Positions 1-11,484 of a stretch of DNA of 64,000 bases are shown in pieces. Origin of the DNA: Viscum album (Eukaryota; Streptophyta; Magnoliopsida; Santalales; Viscaceae); NCBI GenBank assembly GCA_963277665.1, contig OY728137.1, positions 1,172,508,670-1,172,572,669 of the forward strand, written 5' to 3'. Positions within the stretch are counted from its first letter, which is position 1. Every line of letters begins with the position of its first letter. The notes beneath the pieces are model-generated. The model did no database searches and was not told where the DNA came from. It was given only the letters and a program-made list of their open reading frames with translations. The position numbers were made by a program, and so were the translations under genes.

Positions 1-73
1 TGGGTTGTATTAATGACATGTTTATGTAATAAATCATGTTTAAATGTGTAATAAAGACCAGGGTTGTTATAGT
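1..73 (+). repeat. 3' end of the E1 5' LTR
   Basis: The segment ends in gggttgttata just before the PBS. This parallels the LTR ends of E5 (gcgttgta and gcattaca) and E2 (gggttttata). The rest of this LTR lies before the window. Confidence 0.7.
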
Positions 74-85
74 TGGTATCAAAGG
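74..85 (+). other. E1 primer-binding site (tRNA-iMet type)
   Basis: The sequence tggtatcaaagg resembles TGGTATCAGAGC, the complement of the 3' end of initiator methionine tRNA used by most plant LTR retrotransposons. The first eight bases match. It lies directly after the LTR end. Confidence 0.8.
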
Positions 86-189
86 ATAGGTTTTTTTTAT
101 TAGATTTGGATTTGAAGTCTCTAGTGAAATATTTAGAGATAAGACTAAGTATAAGAAAATAATCCCTAAACTTTGGTGAGTATAGTGTA

Positions 190-375
190 AGTGGTTTATA
201 GAAAAAATACATCCCTATCTAAATATAGACATGTAGAGGTGGCTCTTCCACATATGTATCTAAGGGTAAAACCTGAAAACACCATTTGAGCTAGACTCGA
301 ATGGGAACTCATGCACGACAATGGGTCTTTATGGACTCTTGGTTTTACACTCCCAAGGATATGACTTGGTAAATT
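190..375 (+). other. conserved untranslated leader of E1
   Basis: This stretch between PBS and gag is alignable with 24165-24345 in E5 and, inverted, with 17035-17220 in E3. Shared words include gagctagactc, gggaactcatgcac and a block like acatccctatctaaat. It lies where retroelements keep packaging or dimerisation signals; that role is inferred from position only. Confidence 0.6.
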
Positions 376-589
376 CATAATCTTAGTAAGAACCATTATT
401 ATGTGAAACAAAATCCCATAAGAATATACATTTTTAAATAGATAATGGATAACTTATATTGAATCCTATAAATTCATCAGTTAAGAAAATAAATGTAGTT
501 TATAAGTTATCGCTTTTTGTCATTGGATTTCCCATTGTGTTTTTAATAGTTTGAAATAATTACCCCAAATATTCTTTTTATACTTGAAA

Positions 590-1690
590 ATGGCTGGCAA
601 TAGGAGGACTCTGGATAACAATAGGTGTGAAGATCAATTTCATGATTGTTCTAATGAGATTCCGAGTCTGATGGGAGTAGGAATCACAAACTTTGTCACG
701 ATACACTCTCAGTTAACTCATGTTTTTAATATAAACATGGGTCTAGAGGAACGTCCATCCCCATAAGAAAGAAAAGGTTGTAATTGAGAGCCTCATGAGA
801 CAAAGGTTTTCTACATTCAATGGATCAGTGGATACCTCAATCATTGAACAATGGGTCATCTCCATTTAGAAGATCTTCTCCATCCTTCAATGTTCTGAAT
901 AAGAGAATATTCTACTGGCTGCTTATCTTATGGAGGGTGAAGCAGATCAAAGGTGGAAATTGATCAAAAATACAAATACTAAGGAAGATATCAAAGAGAT
1001 GGAATGGAAGGATTTATAGAAAATATTTTACGATAAATACTTTCCCTGATCAAAGGTGGAAATTGATGAAATATACAATGACTAAGTAAGATATCAAGGT
1101 GATGGAATGGAAGGATTTCCAATAAATATTTTACGATAAATATTTTTCTCTGCACCCTCTATCTTAAGATGGAAAGGGATTTCCTTGAACTCAATAAAAA
1201 TAATGACAAATCTGTTGGGACATATGAGTAAAACTTCCCCAAAATTGCACAATACGCCTTCGGTTTTGTCGTTACTCCCAAATTCAAGGTCGAAAGCTTC
1301 ATTGGTGGGATAGAAACTGGCCTATAGAAAGCCCTAGTGATCTGTGTATTTGATAGCTATGAGGTGATTTTACGATGTTCCCTCAAAGTCAAAATAGAGA
1401 TCTAAAAATCTCAGGGTAATCATGAGGATAAGAAAAAGAAATTGGACTTTAATTCTAGCAGCCTGATGGATAAATCAAATGCTGCTAATTAATTCGAGAA
1501 TCACACTTACCAATGGTGTGGAAAGAAGAACTATGGAAATTTTCAAGAGGGTATGAGAAAATCCTTTAGGTGTGGGAAGGAAGGACACCTAGCCAGCTAT
1601 TTCATGCAAGAAAAACATGCAACTACAATATAGGAAAGGAACACTTTGTTTGATCCTAAATGCATTGTGCATTACTACCAATATAAATAA
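590..1690 (+). pseudogene. gag: E1 gag (capsid-nucleocapsid) pseudogene
   Basis: The ATG at 590 opens a frame MAGNRRTLDNN that stops at 763. Its position matches the gag start MAPSGRNG of E5 at 24524. Further on the Retrotrans_gag signature is readable in pieces: FNGSVDTSIIEQWV at about 817-860, then MEGEADQRWKLI at about 931-966. A tandem duplication of about 103 bases follows. Two zinc-knuckle remnants lie near 1510-1620, the second reading FRCGKEGHLASYF with its first and last Cys lost. Gag would form the virus-like particle and bind the RNA genome. Several in-frame stops make it non-functional. Confidence 0.75.
945..1151 (+). repeat. tandem duplication of about 103 bp inside E1 gag
   Basis: Unit 1 runs 945-1047 and unit 2 1048-1151. 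Both begin gatcaaaggtggaaattgat and end near cgataaatacttt/cgataaatatttt. The spacing is not a multiple of three, so the duplication also shifts the frame. The two units already differ at several bases, so it is not recent. Confidence 0.8.
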
Positions 1691-1794
1691 CTAAGTAACT
1701 TTTCAAACTAGAGACCTGAGCCAAGGTTTTTTAGAGGAAACCAACAACCTCCAAGGTATCTAGGGTGATCTTTTTCCATCACAATCATCGAAGT

Positions 1795-1960
1795 GAATCC
1801 CTTTAATGGTGTGGTGATAGGTACACTATTTATTCATTCAAGGATAGTGAATATACTTTTTGATTGTAGTTCAGAATATTCTTTTATATACCAAAAGTTT
1901 AGTAAAAAAATCCAAACAACACCACAATGAATGGAAGTATAGATTTGGGTGAAAATAGTA
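1795..1960 (+). pseudogene. E1 protease fragment
   Basis: The frame from 1811 reads VVIGTLFIHS and then, at 1857, FDCSS in place of the usual FDSGA of retropepsin. The catalytic Asp is present but the following Ser-Gly is altered. The same motif pair is found in E2 (7590-7680) and E3 (15600-15710). This domain would cut the Gag-Pol polyprotein. Confidence 0.65.
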
Positions 1961-2289
1961 ATTGGGAAAATAATTACATCCCACGAATATAACTCCTCCC
2001 CTGTCACAATTTGAGGATTAAACATCCTGACGAACCTCATCATACAACCCTTAGTTGAATATTATGCAATTATTGCAATGAATTAGATTTCCCTGTATAG
2101 ATACAACATAAATTTTCATGAGAGTGAAATCACTCTCCATATAGTGAATCGACCCCCTGATTCTGTTCAAGTGCAAGGATGAGGATGAATCTTCTTTAGC
2201 ACCATCATCTCAAGTGTGGATATAACTTCCCTGTGAGAATGTGTATCTTTTTATATGATTTAGTCTAAGTAAATTACCATCCTTGAATA

Positions 2290-3200
2290 TATGACTATTT
2301 TAAGGGAATTCGCAGATGTGTTTCCTAAGGAAATACCTGGTCTTCCTTCTAGAAGAGATGTTGAACTCTCAATTGATCCTATAGAAAGGGTGTTTCCAAT
2401 ATCCAAGACTCTATATAGAATGGATGCTGTAGTGTGTGAGAAGATAAAGAAACAACTGTAGGTGAATCTAGATAATGGTTTTATATGTTCAAGTTATTCA
2501 CCATGGGGTGAACAAGTCCTCTTCTTCAAGAATAAGGATGGGTTAATGTTCATTTTTGTTGATTATCGTGAGGTCATAAAAACCATTATATATAATAAGA
2601 ATATTTTTCCTTCAATTGGTGACTTATTTGATCAGCTACATGGAGCACAATACTTCCCCAAGACAGATCTGTTGTCAGGATATTACTAGGTAACGGTGAA
2701 GAAGGAGGAAATCCCAAAGACTGCTTTTCATACAAGGTACTGGCACTATTAATTCATAGTAATGCCTCTCAGAATCAAAAATTCTCCAAAAATCTTCATG
2801 GACTTGATGAATAGAGTCTTTATATATTACCTTGGAAAAATTGGTATTCTTTATGGATGATATTCAAATATACTCCCAAACTAAGGAGGAGAATGAGAAG
2901 AATCTAAGAAATGTACTAGAGAGCTTATGAAAGGAGAAGCACTATGAATAGTAAATAAAGTTTTAGTTATGGTTTATGGAAGTCTTATTCTTATGGAATA
3001 TCATCACAATAAATTTGGTATCTGTGGATCCTTCCAAAACTAATGAAATTAAGGGATAGTCGAGGCCATCATCTGTGATGGATATCAATCGCTTCCTGGG
3101 GTTATCTAGATATTATCTCCAATTTCTGAGAACGTTCTCCTGATTTTCAAACCTACTTACCGAGATTAGTCTGAAGGGAGTAAATCTTGATTAGAATGAT
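2290..3200 (+). pseudogene. E1 reverse transcriptase pseudogene
   Basis: Recognisable in pieces: EFADVFPKEIPGLPSRRDVE (from about 2308), an open stretch at 2462-2689 containing SPWGEQVLFFKNKDG and FPSIGDLFDQLHGAQYF, then MDLMNRVF and the catalytic block FMDDIQIYS at about 2850-2876. The two Asp residues of the gypsy (F/Y)xDD motif are kept. Stops interrupt it at 2687 and elsewhere. Together with RNase H this domain would copy the RNA into DNA. Confidence 0.85.
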
Positions 3201-3224
3201 GAATTTGATGAAAGATCCATGGAG

Positions 3225-3650
3225 TTTAAGAAGAGGGTTGTCACTGCCCCTATACTCACACTACCCACAAGTGGGGAGATTTTTGAAATCTTCAGCAATG
3301 CTTAGAATAAGGTCTTAGGTTGTGTGATGATGAAGAATTAAATATTCATTACCTATGCCTCAAGGCTGTTGAAAATTCATGATCAAAACAATCCCACACA
3401 TGATCTGTAGTTGGATTTTGTGATATTTTAATTGAAAGTATGGAAGAATTATCTCTTTGGGGAAAATTTTGAAATATATATGGGTCAAAAAATCTCAAAT
3501 ATATATTCACATAAAAATATCTAAATATGAACCAATGAAGATAGTTAGATCTCATCAAGGATTGTGATTACTCAGTCCATTACCACCCTAGGAAGGAGAA
3601 CAAGGTGTAGGATGCTCTAAGTTGAAAGGAACTATTTATTATATCATTGA
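3225..3650 (+). pseudogene. E1 RNase H pseudogene
   Basis: The readable motif string is ITYASRLLKIHDQNNPTHDL (about 3345-3410), followed by LKVWKNYLFGENFEIYM and a remnant of the YIFTQK region. This matches the RNase H domain of plant gypsy elements, where ASRQLKPHE.NYPTHDLEL is typical. It is broken by stops. Confidence 0.8.
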
Positions 3651-3829
3651 TGAGAATTGAGAAGTATGGAATATTCTTAGATTTGATGAAGATGGACATG
3701 GGAATCATAAAAAGGGAACATAATCAATCCTTTGGAAAATTATTTCTCCACCATCACTTTTGGAAAGGTTAATGTATTCTCAAAAAGATGATGTGGGAAT
3801 TCAGAAGAAATTGGAAACTGTCAGAAAAT

Positions 3830-5215
3830 AAAAATCCTCAGAGTTCAATGTCAATGAAGTAGTAATTGTGAGATTTGGGTCAATAATATGTGTTCCATAA
3901 AATATGGAATTAATGAAATGACATTTGGATGATTCACAGAGTTTGAATATCTCCATTCACCTAGGAAACACAATGATGTATTGGGATATCTGAGAGAATT
4001 ATTGGTGGGATAACATGATGAAGGAGATTTCGGAATATACATCAAAGTTCCTGGTATTTCAGAAAGTGAAGTTGAAGAGGCAGAAGTCTAAGGGTATAAT
4101 GAAAATGTTACTGATTCCAACATGGAAATGGGATAAAATCACCATGGACTTTGTCATCGGACTTTGGAAGACATCCAAAAGAAACAATGCTATCTGGGTT
4201 GTTGTGGATCATCTTAAAAAGAATGCACACTTCATTGAAATTTGAGATGATTTCTCATTAGATAAAATAGCGTGGATATAAATCAGAGAAGTGTTAAGGA
4301 TGTATGGTGTACCACTATAGATTGTTTCTGATCATGATCCATGATTCACCTCTATGTTTTGGAAGAGTCCCCAACACACTCTGAATACGAAGATGAAATT
4401 CAGTACGGATTATCGTCTTCAAATTGAGGGATAATTTGAGTGGACTATCCAAACACATGAGGAAATGTTGAGAGAATTATCAATGGACTTCCATTGTGGA
4501 TGGAACCAATATATTTCTTTGGTTGAGTTCTCTTACAACATTTATTTCCACTCAAGTACCCAAATGCCTCCTTATAAATACCTTTATGAGAAGAGGTGAA
4601 GAACACCAACATATTAGGATGATGTTGGGGAATAAAAACTTCTATGTTTGGAAATGGTTTATGAAATATTGGAGGAGGTTAAGACCATCTAGAAACACAT
4701 AAAATCTACTTAGTGTCGACAAAATAATTTTTTGATAATCTTTGATGAGACCTAGAGTTTGGTGTTGGAGATACAGTTTTCCTCCACATATTTCCATGGA
4801 ATAGAGTAACTAGATTTGGGAATAAAAGAAACATTAGTCAAGGGAACATCAACCCTTTTAAGATCTTTGATCTCATCAGAGTAGTGTAATATCAACTTGA
4901 AATCCCACCAAACCTATCTCAAGTACATGATCTATTCCATTTATCACTCTTGGGGAAGTACATAATTGAACCATCTCATGTAGTCAATCTAGAAGTGGTA
5001 CCATTGGATAATGACCTATCCTATGAATATAATTCGGGGAAGATTTTAGATCATATAGAAAAAATTCTATGAAATAAGATGATGCCACTTGTCAAGGTGT
5101 TATGTCAAAACCGCAATTTTGAAAAAGCGACATCAGAATTGGAGGAAGTGATGAGGTAGAGTTACCCTCATATGTTTCAGCATGGGAAAAGGAATTTTCA
5201 ATGGAGAAATTTCTT
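3830..5215 (+). pseudogene. E1 integrase and C-terminal tail pseudogene
   Basis: After a YWWDNMMKEISEYTSKFLVF block (zinc-binding end, from about 3990), the catalytic core reads WKWDKITMDFVIGL (4125-4170, first Asp), PLXIVSDHDPXFTS (about 4312-4350, second Asp) and TIQTHEEML (about 4445-4470, Glu). So the D-D-E triad can still be traced. The tail contains LDHIEKIL and NKMMPLVKVLCQNRNFEKAT, the chromovirus C-terminal pattern of the Del/Tekay clade. Integrase would insert the DNA copy. Internal stops make it dead. Confidence 0.85.
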
Positions 5216-5228
5216 AATGGGGGGTGGT
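5216..5228 (+). other. E1 polypurine tract
   Basis: The sequence aatggggggtggt lies directly before TGTAACAAACTG, the start of the 3' LTR. This is where plus-strand DNA synthesis is primed in LTR retrotransposons. Confidence 0.75.
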
Positions 5229-5496
5229 TGTAACAAACTGATCACTTATGAATAAAACTCCATTTCTATTAATGTTTTATGGATATTGAAAACACACACA
5301 GTTTTTTTATTAATATTGATTTTAAATAACTATTAAGTATCATTACTATTGATGATATTGCAGTTGAACAGTGATCGCAAGACTAATTTAAATATAAGGT
5401 TTTAACAAATCTTTTCAACATAGATAAAGGAGGTGAAGTCCTCATTTAGAAGACTCAGGCCATATGAAGCTCATTTTTCAGATCTTGGAGAGGAGG
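5229..5496 (+). repeat. start of the E1 3' LTR
   Basis: It begins with TG right after the polypurine tract. Only about 268 bases can be assigned before the inverted LTR fragment begins. The far end matching the 5' LTR remnant (1-73) was not found. Confidence 0.55.
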
Positions 5497-6740
5497 TTAT
5501 AAGGACCCAGCCTTAAAAAAATACATAATCTTGAATTAAATAAATAATTCACATTGAAGAACTTTTTAGGTTTAGATTTTTATAGAATTAGACCATTACT
5601 ATTATATTCTCATGAATTACAGATTAGACACTTCTACTTAGTTTCCATTTTTTATAAAATACTCTTTAAATAAGGTGTCATGTATAGTTTCATGTTTTAG
5701 AAAACATGAATTTTCCGTGATCTAATCCTTGACCCTATTCATCATTAAGTCCTATGAAAAACATTTCAAAACTTTAAATGAGCATAAAAATCTCAGTAAC
5801 ATTTATAAAATAAAGAAATAAAACATTAGTTCATCCTGAAATGCATAGCATAAGCTCTTTAACATACCTCATGAAATCATAATATTTATGAATAACACAT
5901 AGAAATCATAAATAATAAAGGTAACGTGTGCCATCCATTACATAATTACATTATATCTATCACAGCTACGTAGGGATTTACATTTTGAATACCCATCATA
6001 GTATATTCCCTAAATCTCATAGGAGAAACATTCACTTTTACCTCTGTCATGTTACCCAATACATTAGAGAGCTATCTTGGGATCACACACCCTAGGTTTA
6101 TCATGGAACAACCCATATACGTAAACAATTCCCAAGAATCATAACATATTCATAGCACATAAAATAAACATAAATGAAAGATAACATTTCCACATTGCAA
6201 TCACAATATATCATTTAAATATGTTGACAAAAAAACCATTTTCAATACCAAAATATGTAACAGGTTATATGGTATTTATTTTCCTTTAAAAAACATTACG
6301 TCTTATTAATGAAGTCATAGATCAAATAATACTCATGGCGGTGGAAAGGTCGTTGTCACCACATACGTTAAAAGAAACATTATTTTTTGTAGTTTAGTAA
6401 AATGATTAATAGAGAAAATATTCCTTTTGAATAAAAGTAAAATTAAAAGGTTTTTATACACGGTATAAAAGAAATTTGTGTATAAAAAAATATGCCTCAA
6501 TGAAAGGAGATTGAGACGAAGTCCCTTACCTCCTGTCCAATTTGACCCGTTCATTATTTAATATCCTTAATAATAAACTAAAGTTTATTTCTACATGATT
6601 ACGATCCTTTTTCAAGTTTATTATTCCTTTTATATCACTTATTACCATGTTATAAACATTATTTAATCATTTAATTTAATAATGGTCGTTTTGTCGATAT
6701 TTGGTACTTGAGTCAAAAATAAACTTCTTATTGAAATCTT
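5497..6740 (-). repeat. inverted LTR fragment related to the E5 LTR
   Basis: Read on the minus strand it follows the 3' half of the E5 LTR (about 22735-24022). Clear matches include the block around 6480-6545 (gcctcaatgaaaggagattg, inverse of 22945-22975) and 6660-6720 (inverse of 22735-22770). The left edge ttataaggaccc may be the decayed inverse of the LTR end. The right edge is internal to the LTR, so this is a truncated copy. It separates E1 from the E2 gag. Confidence 0.75.
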
Positions 6741-6744
6741 AATT

Positions 6745-7480
6745 TCCACTTCTCTATCTCTATTCTCCAGTATTTAGAGCATGCAAAAATCATTTTTGAT
6801 ATTTCTCTTTTAGAAGATGATGAATATTAGTGGTGTACTTTTATCAGGAAAACAAGGGGAAAATATATTGAAACTATAGAGTGGTATGAGTTTAAGAACA
6901 TATTTTTCAATAAGCACTTTCCTCTTATTCGTCATGCACATATGGAGAAGTGGTTCCTTGAGCTGATGCTGAAGGATGATTCATATGTTGGTACCTATGA
7001 GGAAAATTTTACCAGACTTGTGAGGTATGGTTAGGATATTATCATCAAAGCTAAAAGTAAGGTTGATCAATTTTTTGGTGTCCTAAAAACAAGTCTCTAG
7101 TAGGTGTTATCTATAAGATACATTAGTAGATATAAAGAAATAGTTCGACCTAAACTCAATATGGAAGTGGAAATTGGATAATCACACCATTCCCATGGTT
7201 TTGATAGTAATATGAATATCAAGACTCATGAAAAATCAAATAAATATCATGGTGGAAAGAAATTACCACTATCTTCAGGCCAGAAATGTTGGATGAAACA
7301 TCATGGGAAATACTATAATTGAATTTATAGGTGCATTAAATTTGGAATGATGGTTCATAAATCCCATGAATATCAAAAGTAAATGAATGGTACAGTTAAT
7401 GGAATGGAACAAAAGAAGACACCCACTAATACACTACCCATTATCATGTGTTTCAAATGAAAGTAGTACTGGAATTATGC
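6745..7480 (+). pseudogene. gag: E2 gag pseudogene
   Basis: A long readable stretch includes EWYEFKNIFFNKHFPLIRHA (from about 6885), then WFLELMLKDDSYVGTYEENF and TRLVRYG (about 6950-7030). This is the Retrotrans_gag pattern. A zinc-knuckle remnant CIKFGMMVHKSHEYQ lies at about 7330-7380. The N-terminus is missing because inverted LTR sequence abuts it. Several stops are present. The gene continues as protease up to the E3 insertion. Confidence 0.75.
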
Positions 7481-7589
7481 TAACCAGTGCTCAAATCTGA
7501 TGTTTAATGATGATGATCAATGTTAATAACCACTTAAGCCAAGAGAAAAAGGTAAATATCATGTGATAAATATTTATGATGGGGGTACG

Positions 7590-7765
7590 ATAATGAAAAG
7601 GTAAAAGGTACACTTATCATCCACTCTAGAAAAATCAATGTCATATTTTATAATATATTTACCTCTTCATTTATATCTGAATAATTTTATAATTGTATCA
7701 CAATAACACCTCAATAATTATATGCTGAATTATAAGTGAAACCCCCTAATGGTATGATGATTTTA
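7590..7765 (+). pseudogene. E2 protease fragment, left of the E3 insertion
   Basis: The frame reads VKGTLIIHSRKINVIF (about 7597-7645), FISE and then VKPPNGMMIL (about 7735-7765), matching the retropepsin-like domain of gypsy elements. The catalytic FDSGA is degraded. It stops at 7770, where E3 is inserted, and resumes at 19661. Confidence 0.6.
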
Positions 7766-7770
7766 CCTCA
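7766..7770 (+). repeat. target-site duplication CCTCA, left copy (E3)
   Basis: CCTCA occurs at 7766-7770 and again at 19656-19660, exactly flanking E3. Five bases is the usual duplication size for plant LTR retrotransposons. Confidence 0.9.
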
Positions 7771-10190
7771 TATGAAAACCCTTGTTTTTTACACATTAAT
7801 TTAGGATTTAATACATATGAGAATACATAATGAAACTGAGAAGATCGGGAGTCTACTATAATTGGGAATTATTTACATTACATAGCAACATAAAATATGG
7901 GTATATCAACAATATTGGAAACATCTTAAACATGATCCTAATATTCCATCATATTTAAATCTTCATGGGATAACCTGGGGATATACATTTTAAAGGGGTG
8001 AACTATAAATCCAATTAAGGGAATAAAAAATAATATCCTAATGAAGGTATTACATGTAAGACAATAGAAAAATTAATGGGACATAAAATATGTTAGAATA
8101 ATGAATATGAACAATGAGGTTCGATGTAGCACAATAAAAAAATGAAACATGGTAATTTGGAAACTAGTTTAAACATGATATCATAAGCACAAGTCAAGGA
8201 TAACCATTAAGAAAACATAGCATAATGTGAATAAGATAAAATCCACCCACCATATATGGAATATCATTAGACTAAAAGATTATCCAATTTATTGGAGAGT
8301 TATCTAAGAGCACCCGTCATAATCATATCCAGTACATGAATAAGTGTTCCACATAGAACATATAATATAAGAACATATTTTATCACATTTAATGGAGTTC
8401 GTGTTAAATACATGTAAGTGACTAATAAAAAAATTATTATTTCATAAAGTTAAACACCCTTGATTGGAAATCGGTGCACGTATTCACTACCCAATTGTTT
8501 TCCATGTACATCACAGTGAAATTTCTAAAACATAACGGGGGGATATAAATGTCAATGAGATGGATTAATGAGAGTTAAATGAGTCTATCTTCATCTATAA
8601 ATAGTAAGTGAATTAATAGGGATATGGATTAATATATCCCAACATGAGTAATTTGAGATAAAAGGCATAACATAATGAAGCTTCTTGAACAAAGAGGAGT
8701 AGTAGAGGATCACTTACATTGAGAGGATGAATCCAAATGTTTGGTAGGATCTTATAGAGTGAAAATGGGAACCTTCGGAGGACTATAGAGAGGGTATGTA
8801 ATATTAAGAATGTGATTGATGTTTTTTAGTGAATAGAAATTGGATCCTGGGTGGGTTTAGAAAAAGAGAGGGTAGTTCTTTATTACTTACCAAACATTGG
8901 TTTTTGAGTCTATATAATAAATAATCAAAATCAAAAATTATCAAAAGGTTTTCTCCAATAGTTTAATCCAATTTTAGAGGTTCTAATTATTTTATAATTC
9001 AATGGTCCAAACTTATTAAAATATTACCCTTGGTGATGTGGAAGTCAGTCATATTCTTAAAGAAATGATTTCAAATCATATAGGTTTTGGAGGATTCATA
9101 AAGGATTAATAATATTAATAAAATAACCTGAAACACATTAATTTAAATGGGTAATATTGATTTATTTTATTATATCTTTTATATTTTTAATTCATTCATG
9201 TTTTGGTCATTATGACATAATAATAAACACCATATATTTATACTATATTCAATTTTTTACAGGCAAATTCAATTATCTGAGTAAATTATTAAATATTATC
9301 TATTGTATAGTTTCAACAAACAGATTCCAAAAACCTATTTAATTTATCAATATAATTTCCTAAATATACTGATTTTATATTGTAAAATAGAATAGTTATT
9401 TATTATGAAATATTGGGTTGTTTGAAAATAACATATTTCAAACCCTAATAAAAATTACATTACACTTCAGAAAAATAATATCATAATTTATATTTAGTAG
9501 ATAATATTTTATTAAAATATTTTTTATTTCAAAAATCCATTAATTCATCAACATAAATGTCTTTATTGAAATTTACTTTTACCAGAAAAAAAAATTTGTG
9601 TTTTATTATATCAAAATCAAAATCATTCATAAAGTAACAATAATAATAAAATATATTTATTTTTCTATAAAATATATATTCATATTATTAGGGTATTGAT
9701 ACATAGTGCTTTATTACATCTGAAAATTCCTTAAGGGTATGTTGCATGTTGGTGAGACTTTCATGGGGTGATTTCGTGTACATGGTTTGGGTCATAATCT
9801 CAATGAGCTTGAATTTATCCTGTTAATGTTTTCACTCGTAATTTAGTTTTTGGATATCGACTTGGTCTTCGTCATGGGAAAATCCCAATGAAGTCATATC
9901 CCTCTGATTCTCTAATACATGGACTTCATAAGGTATGATATTATTGGTTGGGGTCATCATGTCCTTTGTCTATGTCAATTGGATTTCTCAAACCCTATAT
10001 TTATACTAGTCATATAATCACTATTTGATGACAACATTATTAATGGTTTAATTCTTAATGGTAATTTAAATCTGATATTATATAATAAAATGAATAAGTT
10101 CATGTGTTTCTGATAACCATAATAAATAATAAAACATATAACTAAATCACAAAGATAATTTTATATAAAATCTCAAGTCTTTAAAATTTT
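7771..10190 (-). repeat. E3 3' LTR (left copy)
   Basis: It aligns along its length with 17341-19655. Shared blocks include ttttttacacattaat (7784/17345 area), ggtataacctggggatatac-like sequence near 7970/17540, and aataagnttatgtgttt near 10095/19560. The outer end is exact from the duplication. The inner end near 10190 is estimated from the alignment and uncertain by some tens of bases. Confidence 0.8.
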
Positions 10191-10395
10191 CCAACTTCAT
10201 AAATTTCACCCCAAAATTTTACATTTCACACACTAAAACAAATAAGGGTATGTTTGTTTCATCACCTCATCTGATTCCCACATCGCATCTTTAAAATTTT
10301 GGATTCTCTATAGCACTTTGACCATGTGAACTATCTTATTTTTTAGAAATATTTTGTTATGATCTAATATATTCATTGGCTACTCCTTATATGAA
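10191..10395 (-). pseudogene. E3 C-terminal end of pol, part cut off by the solo LTR
   Basis: On the minus strand the text continues from 12490 across the solo LTR to 10395. It reads HNKIFLKNKIVHMVKVL and then IQNFKDAMWESDEVMKQ. This corresponds to the E1 tail NKMMPLVKVLCQNRNFEKAT. It is the C-terminal tail after integrase and ends near 10245, before the LTR. Confidence 0.7.
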
Positions 10396-10400
10396 ATATC
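10396..10400 (+). repeat. target-site duplication ATATC, left copy (solo LTR)
   Basis: ATATC at 10396-10400 is repeated at 12485-12489, exactly flanking a sequence with TG...CA ends. Confidence 0.9.
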
Positions 10401-10499
10401 TGTAAGAACCGAGTTCTTATTCATGGGGTACGGGATTCTTCTTTTCCTTTTTCCTTAATTTTGTTTTGAGAAAACAAGGGAAATGTGGAAAAAATCCCG

Positions 10500-10845
10500 A
10501 ATTTATGGGTACATGTCGTGTACTTTTGTACACACGTTGTGTACTTTGGCCTCGTGCGATGAGAATATAGGTAATGTAGTCTTGTTAGTGATTAAGGGTG
10601 TAAAAACTAACCACACGCCATGTACTTAGTAATACACATTGTATAATCAGTCTGTAGGTGAACAGTAAGGTGGTGGAAGTAGTAGCCAGTGGAAGATAGA
10701 AAATTCCATGTACGTACAAATACACGTCGTGTAATCAAGTCGGCTGATGAACAGTGAGGCGGTGGAAAGTAGCCTCTAGAGGAATAGTTAAAAAATGGAA
10801 AGTACACACCATGCACTTGAGAAGTACATGTCGTGTAGTAATGTT
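10500..10845 (+). repeat. palindromic and tandem repeats in the solo LTR 5' half
   Basis: Near-palindromes of the form TACACGTCGTGTA recur (tacatgtcgtgtac, tacacacgttgtgtac, tacacgtcgtgtaa, tacatgtcgtgtag). The part 10612-10812 is also a degenerate tandem duplication of about 100 bases, sharing gatgaacagtgaggcggtgg-like text. The position in U3 suggests enhancer motifs, which is inference. Confidence 0.75.
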
Positions 10846-11484
10846 TTTTCGTTAAAAATAAGATGTATCTTCTTAATTCGGCAGAGGACGCAGGGAACTC
10901 ATCGGAGCTATAGGATAGAAGGCCAAGACATGGAGGAACTCCCGATCACTCACTGAGACTCCGATTCTTCTGCCGACAATCTCATTTGAACAGTGCGAGT
11001 AAGGTATTCCCTCTCCTTGAGAATTTCCTTCCAATTAATCCCCTAAGGTAATTTATTTAGTTTTGAACAAGTAATTGTTAATTACAGATCTATGTCATTC
11101 TTGGTTATATCGGGAGGTGATTTTCATGTATATCGATCAGAGGAGATCGAGGTAGGTGGTCTGGTGGTTAATTCCAACTATCGAGTTGATTTTTGTGTAT
11201 CGTTGTGTCACGCGCCCATGATAGGGGTGTCTTGTGGGTGAGGCATTGAATTATTAGATGCCAAGAATTGAATAGGTAATCTAATTAGTTAGTATAAACT
11301 GTTGTTTGAGATGATTGCTTTGATCTAGGGCCACCCCAATGGTGCATTCCCCTTGTTTAGACATTTAGCCAGGATACTCGTGGGTATACCGTGATTATAG
11401 CATGTTTTTAGTTTTCTTGAGAGGAAACAGATATAAATTACTTGCTTATGCATTGAGCTCGGCCCGGTTACTTGATTTTCTTCG

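Larger units (their letters stand above)
1..5496 (+). mobile_element. E1: Ty3/gypsy retrotransposon, decayed, 5' LTR mostly outside the window
   Basis: The parts are in order on the plus strand: end of the 5' LTR (1-73), PBS (74-85), leader, gag, protease, RT, RNase H, integrase, PPT (5216-5228) and the first 268 bases of the 3' LTR (from 5229, TGTAACAAACTG). The gag-protease-RT-RNase H-integrase order is the gypsy order. The motif after integrase (LDHIEKIL..NKMMPLVKVL) is that of Del/Tekay-like chromoviruses. Stops and frameshifts occur in every domain, so the element is dead. The 3' LTR is cut at about 5497 by inverted LTR sequence of another element. Confidence 0.85.

Noticed and set aside
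9157..9342. Hydrophobic 61-codon frame on the plus strand
   Set aside because: It is inside the E3 LTR, is AT-rich and is not conserved in the other LTR copy.
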